A stretch of DNA of 64,000 bases from Marinobacter bohaiensis (GCF_003258515.1 NZ_QGEH01000007.1:104155-168154); one strand, 5' to 3'; shown: positions 52,200-63,080, counted from the stretch's first letter. Notes: generated by a model from the sequence alone, not told the origin. A program made the numbers and translations.

Positions 52200-53393
52200 A
52201 TGCGCCATTCTACGCAATCTTTGCTTTTGTTGCTGATTGCATCTTTCATGATCAGCGCCTGTAGCCAGCAGGAAGGCTCGGCCCAGGCTCAGGGCAAGCA
52301 ACAGAGCCCGCCCACCGAGGTCGGGTTTGTCACGGTCAAGGCCCAGCCGTTCACCCTGGTGAACGAGCTGCCGGGGCGCACCAGCCCCTATCAGGTGGCG
52401 GAAGTCCGCCCCCAGGTGACCGGTATCCTGGAAAAGCGTCTGTTCGAAGAGGGCGAGAAAGTCGAAGCCGGCGAGCCGCTCTACCAGATCGACGACAAGC
52501 TCTACAAAGCCGACCTGGCCAGCGCCAGGGCAGATGTGGCGTCCGCCCGGGCGACTCTGGAATCGGCCCAACTGACGGCCAACCGCTATGAGCGCCTGAT
52601 CAAGACCGGCGCCGTCAGCCAGCAGGAACTGGACGACGCCCGCGCTTCCCTGCGCGAGGCCGAGGCCCAGGTGGCCGCCGGCGAGGCCGCGGTACAGACG
52701 GCACAGATCAACCTCGACTACACCACCATCGAGGCGCCGATCAGCGGTCGCATCGGCCGCTCCAGCTACACCGCCGGTGCCCTGGTGACCGCCAACCAGA
52801 GCGACGCGCTGGTCACTATCCGCCAGTTGGATCCGATTTACGTCGACCTGACCCAGTCCTACAGCGAACTGCAGAAGCTGCGCGGCGCCCTGGCGGCCGG
52901 CAAGCTGGAAACCGTGGGCGAGGACAAGGCCTCGGTATCCCTGGTGGACCAGAGCGACCACGTCTACGAGCACAACGGCACCCTGCAGTTCTCCGAGTAT
53001 GCCGTCGCCGAAGCCACCGGCTCGGTCACCCTGCGGGCGATCTTCCCCAATCCGGACGGCGCCCTCCTGCCGGGCATGTTCGTGCGCGCCCGTTTGCCCC
53101 AGGCCGAGCGCGACAGCGCCATCTTGGTGCCGCAGAAAGGCGTGACCCGTCAGCCCAACGGCCAGGCCACCGCGCTGGTGGTGGGTCCGGACAACACCGT
53201 CGAGAAGCGCGTCGTTAAAACCGAGAAGGCGGTGGGTAACCGCTGGCTGATCAGCGAGGGCCTGGAAGACGGCGACCGCCTGATCGTCGAGGGCCTGCAG
53301 AAGACCGGACCGGGCGCACCGGTCAAGCCGGTCGACGTGAATGACGAGCAGCAGGCCGACGCCTCCCAGAAAGCCGATGCACAGCAGGGTTGA
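52200..53393 (+). CDS. acrA: RND efflux periplasmic adaptor (AcrA/MexA type)
   Basis: A 397-residue lipoprotein with signal MRHSTQSLLLLLIASFMISAC (lipobox ISAC). It is followed by the lipoyl/barrel-sandwich, a coiled-coil hairpin (about 95-165, ADLASARADVASARATLESA and the returning EAEAQVAAGEAAVQTAQINL), beta-barrel and membrane-proximal domains. It connects the inner-membrane pump to the outer-membrane channel. First gene of a three-gene operon with acrB 4 bp downstream. Confidence 0.96.
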   Translation: MRHSTQSLLLLLIASFMISACSQQEGSAQAQGKQQSPPTEVGFVTVKAQPFTLVNELPGRTSPYQVAEVRPQVTGILEKRLFEEGEKVEAGEPLYQIDDKLYKADLASARADVASARATLESAQLTANRYERLIKTGAVSQQELDDARASLREAEAQVAAGEAAVQTAQINLDYTTIEAPISGRIGRSSYTAGALVTANQSDALVTIRQLDPIYVDLTQSYSELQKLRGALAAGKLETVGEDKASVSLVDQSDHVYEHNGTLQFSEYAVAEATGSVTLRAIFPNPDGALLPGMFVRARLPQAERDSAILVPQKGVTRQPNGQATALVVGPDNTVEKRVVKTEKAVGNRWLISEGLEDGDRLIVEGLQKTGPGAPVKPVDVNDEQQADASQKADAQQG

Positions 53394-53397
53394 TTGA

Positions 53398-56300
53398 ATG
53401 GCACGTTTCTTTATTGACCGACCGATTTTCGCCTGGGTCATCGCCATCGTCCTGATGATGGCGGGGGCCCTGTCGATCTATAACCTGCCGGTGGAGCAGT
53501 ACCCCACCGTGGCGCCGCCCGAGGTGACGATCTCCGCCACCTACTCCGGTGCGTCCTCCGAAGCCGTGGAAGACTCGGTCACCCAGGTGATCGAGCAGCA
53601 GATGAACGGCATCGACAACCTGCTGTACATGGCGTCCACCAGTGACTCCAGCGGCAACGCGCAGGTCACCCTGACCTTCGCCCCGGGCACCGACCCGGAC
53701 ATTGCCCAGGTCCAGGTGCAGAACAAGCTGCAGCTGGCCACGCCGCGCCTGCCCACCTCGGTGCAGCAGCAGGGCGTCGAGGTGACCAAATCTTCCGACA
53801 GCTTCCTGATGGTACTGGGCTTCACGTCCAGCGACGGCTCCATGGCCCAGGAAGACATCGCCGACTACGTGGGCTCCAACATCAAGGACCCCATCAGCCG
53901 GGTGCAGGGCGTGGGCCAGACCCAGCTGTTCGGCGCCGAGTACTCCATGCGTGTGTGGCTCGATCCCAACAAGCTCAACGAGTACAGCCTGACCCCGTCC
54001 GATGTGACCGCGGCCATCGAAGTGCAGAACAATCAGGTCACCGGCGGTCAGCTGGGCGGCTCGCCGTCCGTCGACCAGCAGCAGATGAACGCCACCATCG
54101 TGGTGCAGACGCTGCTGTCCTCGCCGGAGGAATTCGGCAAGATTCTGCTGAAAGTGACCTCCGACGGTTCCAAGGTGCGCCTCCACGACGTGGCCCGCAT
54201 CACCCTGGGCGCCGAGGATTACTCCATTCGCGGCCGATTCAATGGCCAGGCGGCGGCCGGTCTGGGCATCAACCTGGCGTCCGGCGCCAACGCCCTGGAT
54301 ACCGCCAACCGGGTGCGTGACCGGATCGACGAACTGAGCGCCTACTTCCCGGAAGGGCTGGAAGTCCAGTACCCCTACGACACCACGCCGTTCGTGAAGA
54401 TCTCCATCGAAGAAGTGGTCAAGACCCTGTTCGAAGGCATCGTGCTGGTGTTCCTGGTCATGTACCTGTTCCTGCAAAACTTCCGCGCCACGCTGATCCC
54501 GACGATCGCCGTGCCGGTGGTCCTGCTCGGGACCTTTGGCATCCTCTTCGCCTGCGGTTTTACGGTGAACACCCTGACCATGTTCGGGATGGTGCTTGCC
54601 ATCGGGCTATTGGTGGATGACGCCATCGTCGTGGTGGAGAACGTGGAACGGGTGATGGCCGAGGAAGGCCTGGGGCCGGTCGAGGCCACGCGCAAATCGA
54701 TGGGCCAGATCACCGGCGCCCTGGTGGGGATCGCGCTGGTGCTGTCGGCCGTGTTCGTGCCCATGGCCTTCTTCCCCGGCTCCACCGGCGCCATCTATCG
54801 CCAGTTCTCCATCACCATCGTCTCCGCCATGGTGCTGTCGGTGCTGGTGGCCCTGATCCTGACGCCGGCCCTGTGCGCCACCATGCTCAAGCCGCACAAG
54901 GGCGATCACCACACCAAGGGTGGTTTCTTCGGCTGGTTCAACCGCAGCTTCGAGAAAGCCACCGGCCGCTACCAGGGCCGGGTGGAGAAGATCCTGGGCC
55001 GTCGTGGCCGCTACATGCTGATCTACGTGGTCATCGTGGGTGTGCTGGGCTACAGCTTCCAGCGTCTGCCGTCGGCGTTCCTGCCGGAGGAAGACCAGGG
55101 CATCCTGCTGGCCCAGGTGCAGTTGCCGGTGGGCTCCACCCAGCAGCAGACCATCGACGTGCTGAAGAAGATGGAAGACCACTTCCTCAACGACGAGAAA
55201 GAGGCGGTGCAGTCCATCTTCACCGTGGCCGGCTTCAGCTTTGCCGGCCGTGGCCAGAACTCGGGCCTGGCGTTCGTGCGCCTGAAGGACTGGGAAGACC
55301 GGGATCTGGAGAAGAATGGGGTCAACGCCATCATCGGCCGCGCCATGGCCGAGTTCTCGCAGGTACGTGAGGCGATCATCTTCGCCCTCAACCCGCCGTC
55401 GATCCCGGAACTGGGTGTGGCCAGCGGTTTCAACCTGCAGCTGCAGGACCGCGGCGCCGCCGGACACGACGCCCTGGTCGAGGCGACCAACAAACTGCTG
55501 GGCGAGGCCAACCAGAACCCGGCCCTGACCCAGGTGCGCTATAACGGCCTGCCGGACGCGCCCCAGTACCGACTCGACGTGGATCGCCAGAAGGCCAAGG
55601 CCATGGGCGTCTCCCTGAACGACGTCAATACCACCATGCAGGTGGCCTGGGGCTCCAGCTACGTCAACGATTTCACCGACCGCGGCCGGATCAAGCGGGT
55701 CTACGTCCAGGCGGACGCCCCCTACCGGATGCTGCCGGACGACATCGAAAACTGGTACGTGCGCAACGACGACGGTGAGATGGTGCCTTTCTCCAGCTTC
55801 TCCGAGGGCGAATGGACCTACGGCCCGCAGCAGTTGCAGCGCTACAACGGCGTCTCCGCCATGAACATCCAGGGCAACGCCGCGCCCGGCTACAGCACCG
55901 GTGAGGCGATGGCCGAAATGGAGAAACTGGTGAGTGGGTTGTCCGGCGGCTTCGGTTCCGAGTGGACCGGCCTCTCCTACCAGGAGAAGCAGGCGGGCAA
56001 CCAGGCTCCGGCGCTCTACGCGCTGTCCATGATCGTGGTGTTCCTGTGCCTGGCCGCGCTGTACGAGAGCTGGTCGATTCCGTTCGCCGTAATGATGGTG
56101 GTGCCGCTGGGCGTCATCGGTGCGGTGTTGGCGGCGAGCCTGCGCGGGCTGGATAACGACGTGTTCTTCCAGGTGGGGCTGCTGACCACCATCGGCCTGT
56201 CAGCCAAGAACGCGATCCTGATCTGCGAATTCGCGCTGGAACTGGAGCAGCAGGGCCGTGGCCTGTTGCGGGGCACCCTGGACGCGGTGCGCATGCGACT

Positions 56301-56577
56301 GCGCCCGATCCTGATGACCTCCCTGGCCTTCGGCCTGGGCGTCACCCCGCTGATGCTCAGCTCCGGCGCGGGCTCCGGCGCGCGGAATGCCATCGGTACC
56401 GGCGTGTTCGGCGGCGTGGTGGCGGCCACCGTGCTGGCCATCTTCTTCATCCCGCTGTTCTACGTGGTGGTGCGCAAGCTGTCCGGCGTGCCGCTCACCG
56501 GTAGCACCGCGAAAGACGAATCATCGGACGACCGTGGGGACACCCCGGCGCTCGAACAAACGGAGGGACGCGCATGA
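53398..56577 (+). CDS. acrB: RND multidrug efflux pump (AcrB/MexB, HAE1 family)
   Basis: A 1059-residue proton-driven exporter with twelve helices and two large periplasmic loops. The start [20 protein letters not shown] is typical. The proton-relay aspartates occur in [19 protein letters not shown] (helix 4, about residue 405), and the relay lysine in [19 protein letters not shown] (helix 10). Length and motifs place it in the HAE1 drug-export group. The stop overlaps the start of the outer-membrane factor gene (ATGA). Confidence 0.97.
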   Translation: MARFFIDRPIFAWVIAIVLMMAGALSIYNLPVEQYPTVAPPEVTISATYSGASSEAVEDSVTQVIEQQMNGIDNLLYMASTSDSSGNAQVTLTFAPGTDPDIAQVQVQNKLQLATPRLPTSVQQQGVEVTKSSDSFLMVLGFTSSDGSMAQEDIADYVGSNIKDPISRVQGVGQTQLFGAEYSMRVWLDPNKLNEYSLTPSDVTAAIEVQNNQVTGGQLGGSPSVDQQQMNATIVVQTLLSSPEEFGKILLKVTSDGSKVRLHDVARITLGAEDYSIRGRFNGQAAAGLGINLASGANALDTANRVRDRIDELSAYFPEGLEVQYPYDTTPFVKISIEEVVKTLFEGIVLVFLVMYLFLQNFRATLIPTIAVPVVLLGTFGILFACGFTVNTLTMFGMVLAIGLLVDDAIVVVENVERVMAEEGLGPVEATRKSMGQITGALVGIALVLSAVFVPMAFFPGSTGAIYRQFSITIVSAMVLSVLVALILTPALCATMLKPHKGDHHTKGGFFGWFNRSFEKATGRYQGRVEKILGRRGRYMLIYVVIVGVLGYSFQRLPSAFLPEEDQGILLAQVQLPVGSTQQQTIDVLKKMEDHFLNDEKEAVQSIFTVAGFSFAGRGQNSGLAFVRLKDWEDRDLEKNGVNAIIGRAMAEFSQVREAIIFALNPPSIPELGVASGFNLQLQDRGAAGHDALVEATNKLLGEANQNPALTQVRYNGLPDAPQYRLDVDRQKAKAMGVSLNDVNTTMQVAWGSSYVNDFTDRGRIKRVYVQADAPYRMLPDDIENWYVRNDDGEMVPFSSFSEGEWTYGPQQLQRYNGVSAMNIQGNAAPGYSTGEAMAEMEKLVSGLSGGFGSEWTGLSYQEKQAGNQAPALYALSMIVVFLCLAALYESWSIPFAVMMVVPLGVIGAVLAASLRGLDNDVFFQVGLLTTIGLSAKNAILICEFALELEQQGRGLLRGTLDAVRMRLRPILMTSLAFGLGVTPLMLSSGAGSGARNAIGTGVFGGVVAATVLAIFFIPLFYVVVRKLSGVPLTGSTAKDESSDDRGDTPALEQTEGRA

Positions 56578-58019
56578 AGCGACTGACCCCTGCGGTGCTG
56601 GTTGCCCTGACCCTGGGCGGCTGCACCCTGATGCCTGACTACCAGCGGCCGGATTCACCGGTGCCGCAAGAAGTGGGCGACAGGAACGGGACGGCCGATG
56701 CGGTCGTCCTGCCCGGCTGGGAGTCCCTGTTCAGCGATTCCCAGTTGCGGGCGCTGGTCCATACCGCCCTGGCCAACAACCGTGACCTGCGCCTGGCCAT
56801 GCTCGACGTGGCCGAGGCCCGCGCCCAGTACGGCATCGAAGGTGCCGCGCTGTTCCCGGAAATCGGCGTCAACGCGGATGGCTCCCGTTCGCGGGTGCCG
56901 GCGGACCTGAGCTCCACCGGCAGCAGCACCATCTCCAGCGAGTACGGCGTGAACCTAGGCGTGGCGTCCTACGAGCTGGACCTGTTCGGCCGGGTGCGCA
57001 GCCTCAAGGAATCCGCCCTGCAGAGCTACCTGAGCACCGAGGAAGCCCGCCGCAGCGCGCAGATCACCCTGGTCTCGGAAGTGGCCAACGCCTACCTGAC
57101 CCTGCTGGCGGACAAGCAGAACCTGCGCATCAGTGAAGACACCGTCGAGTCCCAGCAGGAATCGGTGGACCTGGTGCGTAACCGCTTCGACGCCGGCCTG
57201 GGCTCCGAGCTGGACGTGCGCCAGGCGGAGATCGCCCTGGAAACCGCGCGCAGCAACCGCGCCCAGTACCGTCGCCTGGTGGCCCAGGACCGCAACGCCC
57301 TGGCCGTGCTGGTCGGTGGCCCGGTTCCGGTGATTCCGGACGACAGCCTGATCGATCCGGCCGTAGCCATGTTGTCCGACGTGCCGGCTGGCCTGTCTTC
57401 CAACATCCTGCTGCAGCGCCCGGACATCCGTCAGGCGGAATACAGCCTGAAAGCGGCCAGCGCCAACATCGGCGCGGCGCGGGCGGCGTTCTACCCGAGC
57501 ATCACCCTGACCGGCTCCGCCGGTACCGCCAGCAGCGAGCTGTCCGGCCTGTTCGACGGGGGCTCCGGCGCCTGGAGCTTTGCGCCCAGCATCAACCTGC
57601 CGATCTTCACCGGCGGCGAGAACCAGGCCAACCTGGACCTGGCCGAAGTGCGCCGCGACCAGCAGGTCGCCAGCTATGAGCAGACCATCCAGACCGCCTT
57701 CCAGGAAGTGTCCGACGCCCTCTCGGCGCGCAACTTCCTGAAAGACCAGGAACAGGCCCAGGCCGCCCTGGTCACCGCCACCGAGCGTTCGCTGGAGCTG
57801 GCGGAGAGCCGCTACGAAGCCGGCGCCGACGACTACCTGGCGGTGCTCGACGCCCGTCGGGAACTGCTCAGCGCACGCCAGACCCTGGTCGACGTCAAAC
57901 TGCAGAAGCTGACCAACCGCATCACCCTGTACCGGGCGCTGGGCGGGGGTGAGTCCGCGGACCAGACCACCGTGATCGGCAAGACGGCGGCCAGTGACGA
58001 GGATGCGCCGGGCGCGTAG
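56574..58019 (+). CDS. oprM: RND outer-membrane factor (OprM/TolC family lipoprotein)
   Basis: A 481-residue outer-membrane channel lipoprotein, signal [17 protein letters not shown], lipobox LGGC. Two homologous halves form the trimeric alpha/beta barrel, e.g. [20 protein letters not shown] and [19 protein letters not shown]. NodT-type RND outer-membrane factor. Coupled to acrB by an ATGA overlap, completing a self-contained tripartite pump. Confidence 0.96.
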   Translation: MKRLTPAVLVALTLGGCTLMPDYQRPDSPVPQEVGDRNGTADAVVLPGWESLFSDSQLRALVHTALANNRDLRLAMLDVAEARAQYGIEGAALFPEIGVNADGSRSRVPADLSSTGSSTISSEYGVNLGVASYELDLFGRVRSLKESALQSYLSTEEARRSAQITLVSEVANAYLTLLADKQNLRISEDTVESQQESVDLVRNRFDAGLGSELDVRQAEIALETARSNRAQYRRLVAQDRNALAVLVGGPVPVIPDDSLIDPAVAMLSDVPAGLSSNILLQRPDIRQAEYSLKAASANIGAARAAFYPSITLTGSAGTASSELSGLFDGGSGAWSFAPSINLPIFTGGENQANLDLAEVRRDQQVASYEQTIQTAFQEVSDALSARNFLKDQEQAQAALVTATERSLELAESRYEAGADDYLAVLDARRELLSARQTLVDVKLQKLTNRITLYRALGGGESADQTTVIGKTAASDEDAPGA

Positions 58020-58115
58020 GTCTGTTGCAACACAGGCCGCGTAAGCTGTTGCTCAGCACGACAATGGATGTCCGGACAGGCGTGTTTTCCGGACGGAAGC
58101 AATAAAGGAGCGACG

Positions 58116-58895
58116 ATGACAATCGGCAAGCCGTTAATCGCCATGGTGCTGGGGCTGTCCAGCGCCGGCGCACTGGCCCAGGACGAGGCGCCGGAAACCC
58201 CGGATGCCAACGAGTGGCGATTCAACCTCGGCGTGGGCGTCGGGGTGGCCCCGGAGTACCGGGGCGCCGACACCTACGAGGCGATTCCGATCCCCGTGGT
58301 GGAAGCCCGCCTGGGACGCCTGTTCATCAACCCCATCACCGGCATTGGCTGGCAGGTGGTGAAGACCGAGCAACTGAGCATCTCGCCGGTGATTTCCTAC
58401 GAGCGCGGCCGCGACGACGTCGGCGACATCTCCGACCTCGACGAAGTGGACGACAGTGCCATGGCCGGCGTCCTGCTGAGCTGGACCCCGGGCCCCTGGC
58501 AGTTCAACACCGAGCTGGCAGCCCCGGTGGGCGGCGATCTGGACGGCGTGCGGCTGCGCTCCTACCTGAGGTTTCGTGGCCGCCTGTCGCCCCAATGGAG
58601 CTACGGTGTCGGCCCGGGCGCCACCTGGGCCAGCGAAGACTGGAACGACGCCCTGTTCAGCGTCTCCGACGCCGGCGCGGCCCGTTCCGGCCTGGCCGCC
58701 TACGATCCGGACGGCGCCTTCCTGCGTGCCAGTCTCAACGGTCGCCTGACCTATCACGCTGCCCGCAATTGGGACGTCACGTCCATTGCCCGCTACAGCC
58801 GCCTGTTCGGCGACGCGGCGGACAGCCCCATCGTCGAGGATGTGGGCGACGCCAATCAATGGTTCGGCAGCGTGATCGTCACCTACCGGTTCTGA
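58116..58895 (+). CDS. MipA/OmpV-family outer-membrane protein
   Basis: A 259-residue protein with signal peptide (ending GALA-Q) and a beta-barrel of alternating strands ending in the outer-membrane C-terminal aromatic VIVTYRF. GVGVGVAPEYRGADTYEAIPIP is the MipA/OmpV family start, and VEARLGRLFINPITGIGW follows. MipA scaffolds peptidoglycan enzymes in E. coli, but most members are uncharacterised. Start at 58116 with AAAGGAG upstream. It lies 96 bp after oprM. Confidence 0.9.
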   Translation: MTIGKPLIAMVLGLSSAGALAQDEAPETPDANEWRFNLGVGVGVAPEYRGADTYEAIPIPVVEARLGRLFINPITGIGWQVVKTEQLSISPVISYERGRDDVGDISDLDEVDDSAMAGVLLSWTPGPWQFNTELAAPVGGDLDGVRLRSYLRFRGRLSPQWSYGVGPGATWASEDWNDALFSVSDAGAARSGLAAYDPDGAFLRASLNGRLTYHAARNWDVTSIARYSRLFGDAADSPIVEDVGDANQWFGSVIVTYRF

Positions 58896-58921
58896 GGGGC
58901 CACCTGACGAACCCGTTTTCT

Positions 58922-58970
58922 GCCCGCCGTCCAACCCCTGAACCCAACCCTCCTGGACGGCGGGCTTTTT
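58922..58970 (+). terminator. Intrinsic terminator after the MipA/OmpV gene
   Basis: A perfect 12-bp stem, GCCCGCCGTCCA with TGGACGGCGGGC, 20-nt loop, followed by a T-run. The same stem-loop design, including a shared loop sequence AACCCAACCCTCC, recurs at 60140-60189. Confidence 0.9.
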
Positions 58971-59027
58971 CCACTGGACCCGCGCCATCCGACAGATCCG
59001 GCGCGACTCAACCACAGGGGGACTGCC

Positions 59028-60059
59028 GTGACAGGCCCAAAGCTGATGAAGATGGCACGATCGGCACCGTATCCGGGATGGATGTACGCCGTTGTGGCGT
59101 GCCTGGCCGGCGTCGCGCCCGATGCCATGGCCGGCACTTTCAACATTTCCTGGGACAACGACCTGCTGACGGCGAGCGACAAGGGCTACACCAACGGCGG
59201 CCGGCTGTCCTATCTGACCGACGCCGCCGAGGTGGATGACGATTGTTCGGTCTGTCTCGCCGCCCACGCGCGGGATGGCCTGGACTGGCTGCCCGGTATC
59301 GGCGCGGCGGGCGACCAGCACGCGCTGGCCTTCAGCCTGCGCCAGTTGATGTTTACGCCCGAGAACATCGAGTCCAGCGAACCCCAGTATGACGACATTC
59401 CCTACGCCGGCTACCTGGACGGCTCGCTGACCCTGTGGAGCTGGAACGACGACTGGATCACCGGCTACGGCCTGATCGTCGGCGTGGTGGGGCCGGATTC
59501 CGGCGCCCGCCGCACCCAGGAATGGGTGCACAAGCTCACCGGCAGCACCGAGCCCCAGGGCTGGGACAACCAGATCGGCCAGGATGCCGTCGGCGGCCTG
59601 GAGGCCTATCACGCCCGCCGTTTCTTCCGCACGCCGGCGGGAGAGGGGCTGCAGAACGAAGTGAGCTGGGGCGCGGGCGTCACCGCCTCGAACTTCATCA
59701 CCAACGCCCAGACCGGCCTGGTCTGGCGCCTGGGCGAGAACCTGCCCCGGGACTTCGTGCCCCTGACGTCCGGCGCCTCGTCCACCCTGGCGTTGCCCGG
59801 CTCCACCGATGCGCCGGGTATGGGCTGGTCCGTGTTCGCCGGTGTCGGTGGCCAGTGGGTGCCTTACTCCTATATGGATCACCATGCCGATCCCTACACC
59901 TACGACCAGAACCCGTTCATCTGGCAGGCGGGCGTCGGCGCCGGCTGGCACTGGAACGGCTTCCAGGCCACGTTGATCCTCAGGGGTACCAGCAGCCCCG
60001 ACAAGACCAACAAGGACGAACTCACCTTCGGCACCCTGGCGGCCACCTGGTCCTGGTAA
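59028..60059 (+). CDS. LpxR-like lipid A deacylase family outer-membrane protein (DUF2219)
   Basis: A 343-residue protein with a signal region ending near VAPDAMA-G and a mature start FNISWDNDLLTASDKGYTNG, matching the Asn-Asp active-site segment of LpxR. The beta-barrel ends TLAATWSW. LpxR removes the 3'-acyloxyacyl group of lipid A at the outer-membrane surface; activity here is inferred. The start is a GTG with AGGGGG upstream; ATGs at 59046 and 59052 are alternatives. It is followed by its own terminator. Confidence 0.87.
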   Translation: MTGPKLMKMARSAPYPGWMYAVVACLAGVAPDAMAGTFNISWDNDLLTASDKGYTNGGRLSYLTDAAEVDDDCSVCLAAHARDGLDWLPGIGAAGDQHALAFSLRQLMFTPENIESSEPQYDDIPYAGYLDGSLTLWSWNDDWITGYGLIVGVVGPDSGARRTQEWVHKLTGSTEPQGWDNQIGQDAVGGLEAYHARRFFRTPAGEGLQNEVSWGAGVTASNFITNAQTGLVWRLGENLPRDFVPLTSGASSTLALPGSTDAPGMGWSVFAGVGGQWVPYSYMDHHADPYTYDQNPFIWQAGVGAGWHWNGFQATLILRGTSSPDKTNKDELTFGTLAATWSW

Positions 60060-60139
60060 GGAGGTGCTTACTATCAGTGTGAGCATCGTTTTTAAGGTTT
60101 AAGACGATCCGGCACCGCCCTTCGAGTGCCGACGTTGTT

Positions 60140-60189
60140 GCCCACCGTCCACCCGGAGAACCCAACCCTCCCGGACGGTGGGCTTTTTT
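60140..60189 (+). terminator. Intrinsic terminator after the LpxR-like gene
   Basis: A perfect 11-bp stem, GCCCACCGTCC (60140-60150) with GGACGGTGGGC (60173-60183), followed by six T. The loop shares AACCCAACCCTCC with the terminator at 58922-58970. Confidence 0.9.
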
Positions 60190-60228
60190 CTGCTTTCTCC
60201 CCTCCGACACCTTCAGAAAGACGCGCTC

Positions 60229-60255
60229 AATGTAGCCGAAGCTTCAGCTTCGGAG
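60229..60255. repeat. Dispersed intergenic repeat, family 1 (single arm)
   Basis: The sequence starting at 60229 is identical over 27 bp to 20954-20980 (core GTAGCCGAAGCTTCAGCTTC). No inverted partner is found downstream, so this is a one-armed copy. Confidence 0.7.
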
Positions 60256-60372
60256 CAGCCCGCCGGGCTGCCGGGCGATTCCCGGGGCACCGCGGGTGAT
60301 GAGCCTTGTCGACGGAAGACCGCAACAGACACCATACCTTGAGTTTTCCCCCAGTCCCGGCATGATCTCCCC

Positions 60373-62856
60373 ATGCTACCCATCGACGCCCTGATCCCCG
60401 ACCTCCAGACCACCCTGGCCCAGACAACCACCGTGCTGCTGCAGGCGCCGCCCGGCGCCGGCAAGACCACTCGCGTGCCCCTGGCCCTGCTCGACGCCGA
60501 CTGGCGCGGCGACGGCCGCATCCTCATGCTGGAGCCGCGCCGCATCGCCGCCCGGGCCGCCGCCCGCTTCATGGCGCAGCAACTGGGGGAGAAGCCCGGC
60601 GAGACCGTCGGCTACCGCACCCGGCTGGACACCAGAGTCTCCGCCCGCACCCGTATTGAAGTGGTCACCGAAGGCATCCTCACCCGCCTGATCCAGCAGG
60701 ACCCGGCGCTGGAGGACTACGCCGCCGTGCTGTTCGACGAATTCCACGAGCGCTCCCTGCAGGCGGACCTGGGCCTGGCCCTGGTGCGGGAGTCCCAGCA
60801 GGCGCTGCGCGACGACCTGCGGGTGCTGGTGATGTCCGCCACCCTCGACACCGCGCCCCTGGCGGCGCTGCTGGACGACGCCCCGGTGCTCACCAGCGAG
60901 GGGCGGGCGTATCCGGTGGAGGTGCACTACCGGCCCTTGCCCAGCCGGGGCGGCCAGCCGGCGCGCCTGCCCGACCAGGTGGCGGCGGTGATCCGCGAAG
61001 CGCTGGACACCCAAACGGGCTCAATCCTCACTTTTCTCCCCGGCGCGGGGGAAATCCGGCTGGTGGAGCGCCTGATCCGTCCGCATTTGCCACCGGGCAC
61101 CCACCTGACCCCACTTTACGGCAACCTCAAGGGCGAGGAGCAGGACCGCGCCATCCAGCCCGCCCCGGCCGGCGAGCGCAAGATCGTACTGGCCACTGCC
61201 ATCGCCGAGACCAGTCTGACCATCGAAGGCGTGCGCGTGGTGATCGACGCCGGCCAGGCGCGCCGGGCCCGTTTCGATCCCAACAGCGGCATGACCCGCC
61301 TGATCACCGGCCGCGTGTCCCAGGCCGCCGCCGAGCAGCGCAAGGGCCGCGCCGGGCGGGTGGAGCCGGGCGTGTGCTATCGCCTGTGGGGCGAGTCCGA
61401 ACAGCAGGGTCTGCCCGCCTTCACCCCGCCGGAGATCCTCGAAGCCGACCTGGCGCCCCTGGCGCTGGAACTGGCCCAGTGGGGCGCGCGCGACCCGGCC
61501 GATCTGGAATGGCTGGATGCGCCGCCGCCGGCCCACTGGGCCCAGGCCGTCGAGTTGCTGCAATGGCTCGACCTGCTTGATCGCGACGGCGCCATCACCG
61601 ACCACGGCCGCCGCGCCCGGGCGCTGGGCATCCACCCCCGGCTGGCGCATATGGTCCTCAAAGGCCGCGAACGGGGTTATCCACAGACCGCCGCCCGCCT
61701 CGCCGCGCTGCTGGGTGACCGCGACCTGCTCGGCCCTCAGGCTGGCGCCGACCTGTTGCACCGGGTGCAGGTGCTGACCGGCGGTTACCGCGCCCCCAAC
61801 CTGGACCGCCACCGCCTCGATGCCCTCAGGCGCGCCGTGGACCGCCTGCTGCCGCAGAAAGACGCGCGCGACCGGGATGACGCCCAGCCGGTCGGGCGTC
61901 TGCTGGCACTCGCCTACCCGGACCGCATCGCCCACCGGCGACCCGGCGACGCCAACCGCTACCAGCTCAGCAACGGCCGCGGCGCCCGCCTGCGTGACGA
62001 AGACGCCCTGGGCCGGGAAGACTGGCTGGTGGCCGCCGACCTGGACGGCCAGGCCCGCGAGTCCCGCATCTTCCTGGCCGCCGCCACCGACCGCGCCACC
62101 CTGGAAAGCGACCTGGCCGAGCACATCGACACCGTCGACGACGCCCGCTGGGACGATGCCCGGGGCACCGTCATCGCCCGCCGCGTACGCCGCCTGGGCC
62201 GGCTGATCCTCGACGAGAAAGCCCTGCCCGACCCCGGCGCCGAACAGATCCAGCTCGGCCTGCTTACCGCCGTGCGCGAAAAGGGCCTCGACAGCCTGCC
62301 CTGGACCGACGCCGCGAGGCAGTGGCGCGCCCGCGTCCAGCACATGCGGGCGCTGGAACCGGACGCCTGGCCGGACACCTCGGAAGCGGCCCTGCTGGAC
62401 AGCCTCGACCAGTGGCTGGCGCCCTTCCTGGCCGGCGTCCGCAACTGGAAAGGCCTGCAACAGGTCGCCCTGATCGACGCCCTGCAAAGCCGACTCGACT
62501 ACGCCCAGCAGCAGACCCTCAAACGCGAGCTGCCCACGGCGCTCGAGATCCCCACCGGCCAGTCCATCCGCCTCGACTACAGCGCCGACAATGGCCCCGT
62601 CCTGGCCGCCAAACTCCAGGCCCTGTTCGGCTGGACCGAAACGCCAAGGCTCGCCAACGGCCGCCTGCCGGTGGTCATCCACCTCCTGTCCCCCGCCCAA
62701 CGACCCCTGGCCGTCACCGCCGACCTGGCCAACTTCTGGCGGGAGGTGTATCCCCAGGTGAGAAAGGAACAGCGCGGGCGCTACCCCAAGCACCCCTGGC
62801 CGGAAGATCCGCTGACGGCCGAGGCAAAGATGGGGACCAAGAAGTCGGGGCGATAG
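60373..62856 (+). CDS. hrpB: ATP-dependent helicase HrpB
   Basis: An 827-residue DEAH-type superfamily 2 helicase. Walker A is QAPPGAGKTTRVPLALL (about 28-44). The Walker B/DEAH equivalent is LFDEFHERSLQADLG, followed by the VMSATLD motif III. Helicase C motifs ATAIAETSLTIEGV and QAAAEQRKGRAGRVEPGVCYRL come next, then the HrpB C-terminal domain ending near PKHPWPEDPLTAEAK. The cellular role is poorly known; DEAH/RHA-like, RNA or DNA substrate unsettled. The coding style is very GC-rich, ending abruptly before the AT-rich right end of the window. Confidence 0.95.
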   Translation: MLPIDALIPDLQTTLAQTTTVLLQAPPGAGKTTRVPLALLDADWRGDGRILMLEPRRIAARAAARFMAQQLGEKPGETVGYRTRLDTRVSARTRIEVVTEGILTRLIQQDPALEDYAAVLFDEFHERSLQADLGLALVRESQQALRDDLRVLVMSATLDTAPLAALLDDAPVLTSEGRAYPVEVHYRPLPSRGGQPARLPDQVAAVIREALDTQTGSILTFLPGAGEIRLVERLIRPHLPPGTHLTPLYGNLKGEEQDRAIQPAPAGERKIVLATAIAETSLTIEGVRVVIDAGQARRARFDPNSGMTRLITGRVSQAAAEQRKGRAGRVEPGVCYRLWGESEQQGLPAFTPPEILEADLAPLALELAQWGARDPADLEWLDAPPPAHWAQAVELLQWLDLLDRDGAITDHGRRARALGIHPRLAHMVLKGRERGYPQTAARLAALLGDRDLLGPQAGADLLHRVQVLTGGYRAPNLDRHRLDALRRAVDRLLPQKDARDRDDAQPVGRLLALAYPDRIAHRRPGDANRYQLSNGRGARLRDEDALGREDWLVAADLDGQARESRIFLAAATDRATLESDLAEHIDTVDDARWDDARGTVIARRVRRLGRLILDEKALPDPGAEQIQLGLLTAVREKGLDSLPWTDAARQWRARVQHMRALEPDAWPDTSEAALLDSLDQWLAPFLAGVRNWKGLQQVALIDALQSRLDYAQQQTLKRELPTALEIPTGQSIRLDYSADNGPVLAAKLQALFGWTETPRLANGRLPVVIHLLSPAQRPLAVTADLANFWREVYPQVRKEQRGRYPKHPWPEDPLTAEAKMGTKKSGR

Positions 62857-63080
62857 GTGGATCGTGACACCCTGTCGTAATAGGCTACGGTGTTATTGAA
62901 ATGACAAAAGGCGGCGGTCACGCGAATGCGCGGCGAGGCAGACGAATTTGACCTATCTTTTTGTTTTTAAATGAAAAGAAGTGTCATGGAGTGTGGGTAA
63001 AACGTGTTGTTATCGAGAACGCGCGTATATTCAATATCGCGGAACGCGGTCTAATTACTGTTCTGTGTTGAGGGAATCCA
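62857..63080. other. Composition boundary between hrpB and the HNH gene cassette
   Basis: A 224-bp spacer in which GC falls from the hrpB level to an AT-rich level. No gene and no attC or integrase gene is recognisable here. A weak promoter candidate for the HNH gene is TTGTTA (63007-63012) with TTCAAT (63030-63035). Confidence 0.5.

Larger units (their letters stand above)
60060..60372. other. Intergenic region LpxR-like gene / hrpB
   Basis: A 313-bp spacer with no convincing gene. It holds the terminator at 60140-60189 and a single arm of the family 1 repeat at 60229-60255, followed by GC-rich palindromes (CAGCCCGCCGGGCTG). I see no strong promoter for hrpB; its upstream sequence lacks clear -10/-35 boxes. 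Confidence 0.6.

Noticed and set aside
62857..63080. Search for a second attC or attI upstream of the HNH gene
   Set aside because: No AAC/GTT-bounded imperfect palindrome with extrahelical bases and no convincing GTTRRRY junction was found; the left cassette boundary stays unknown.
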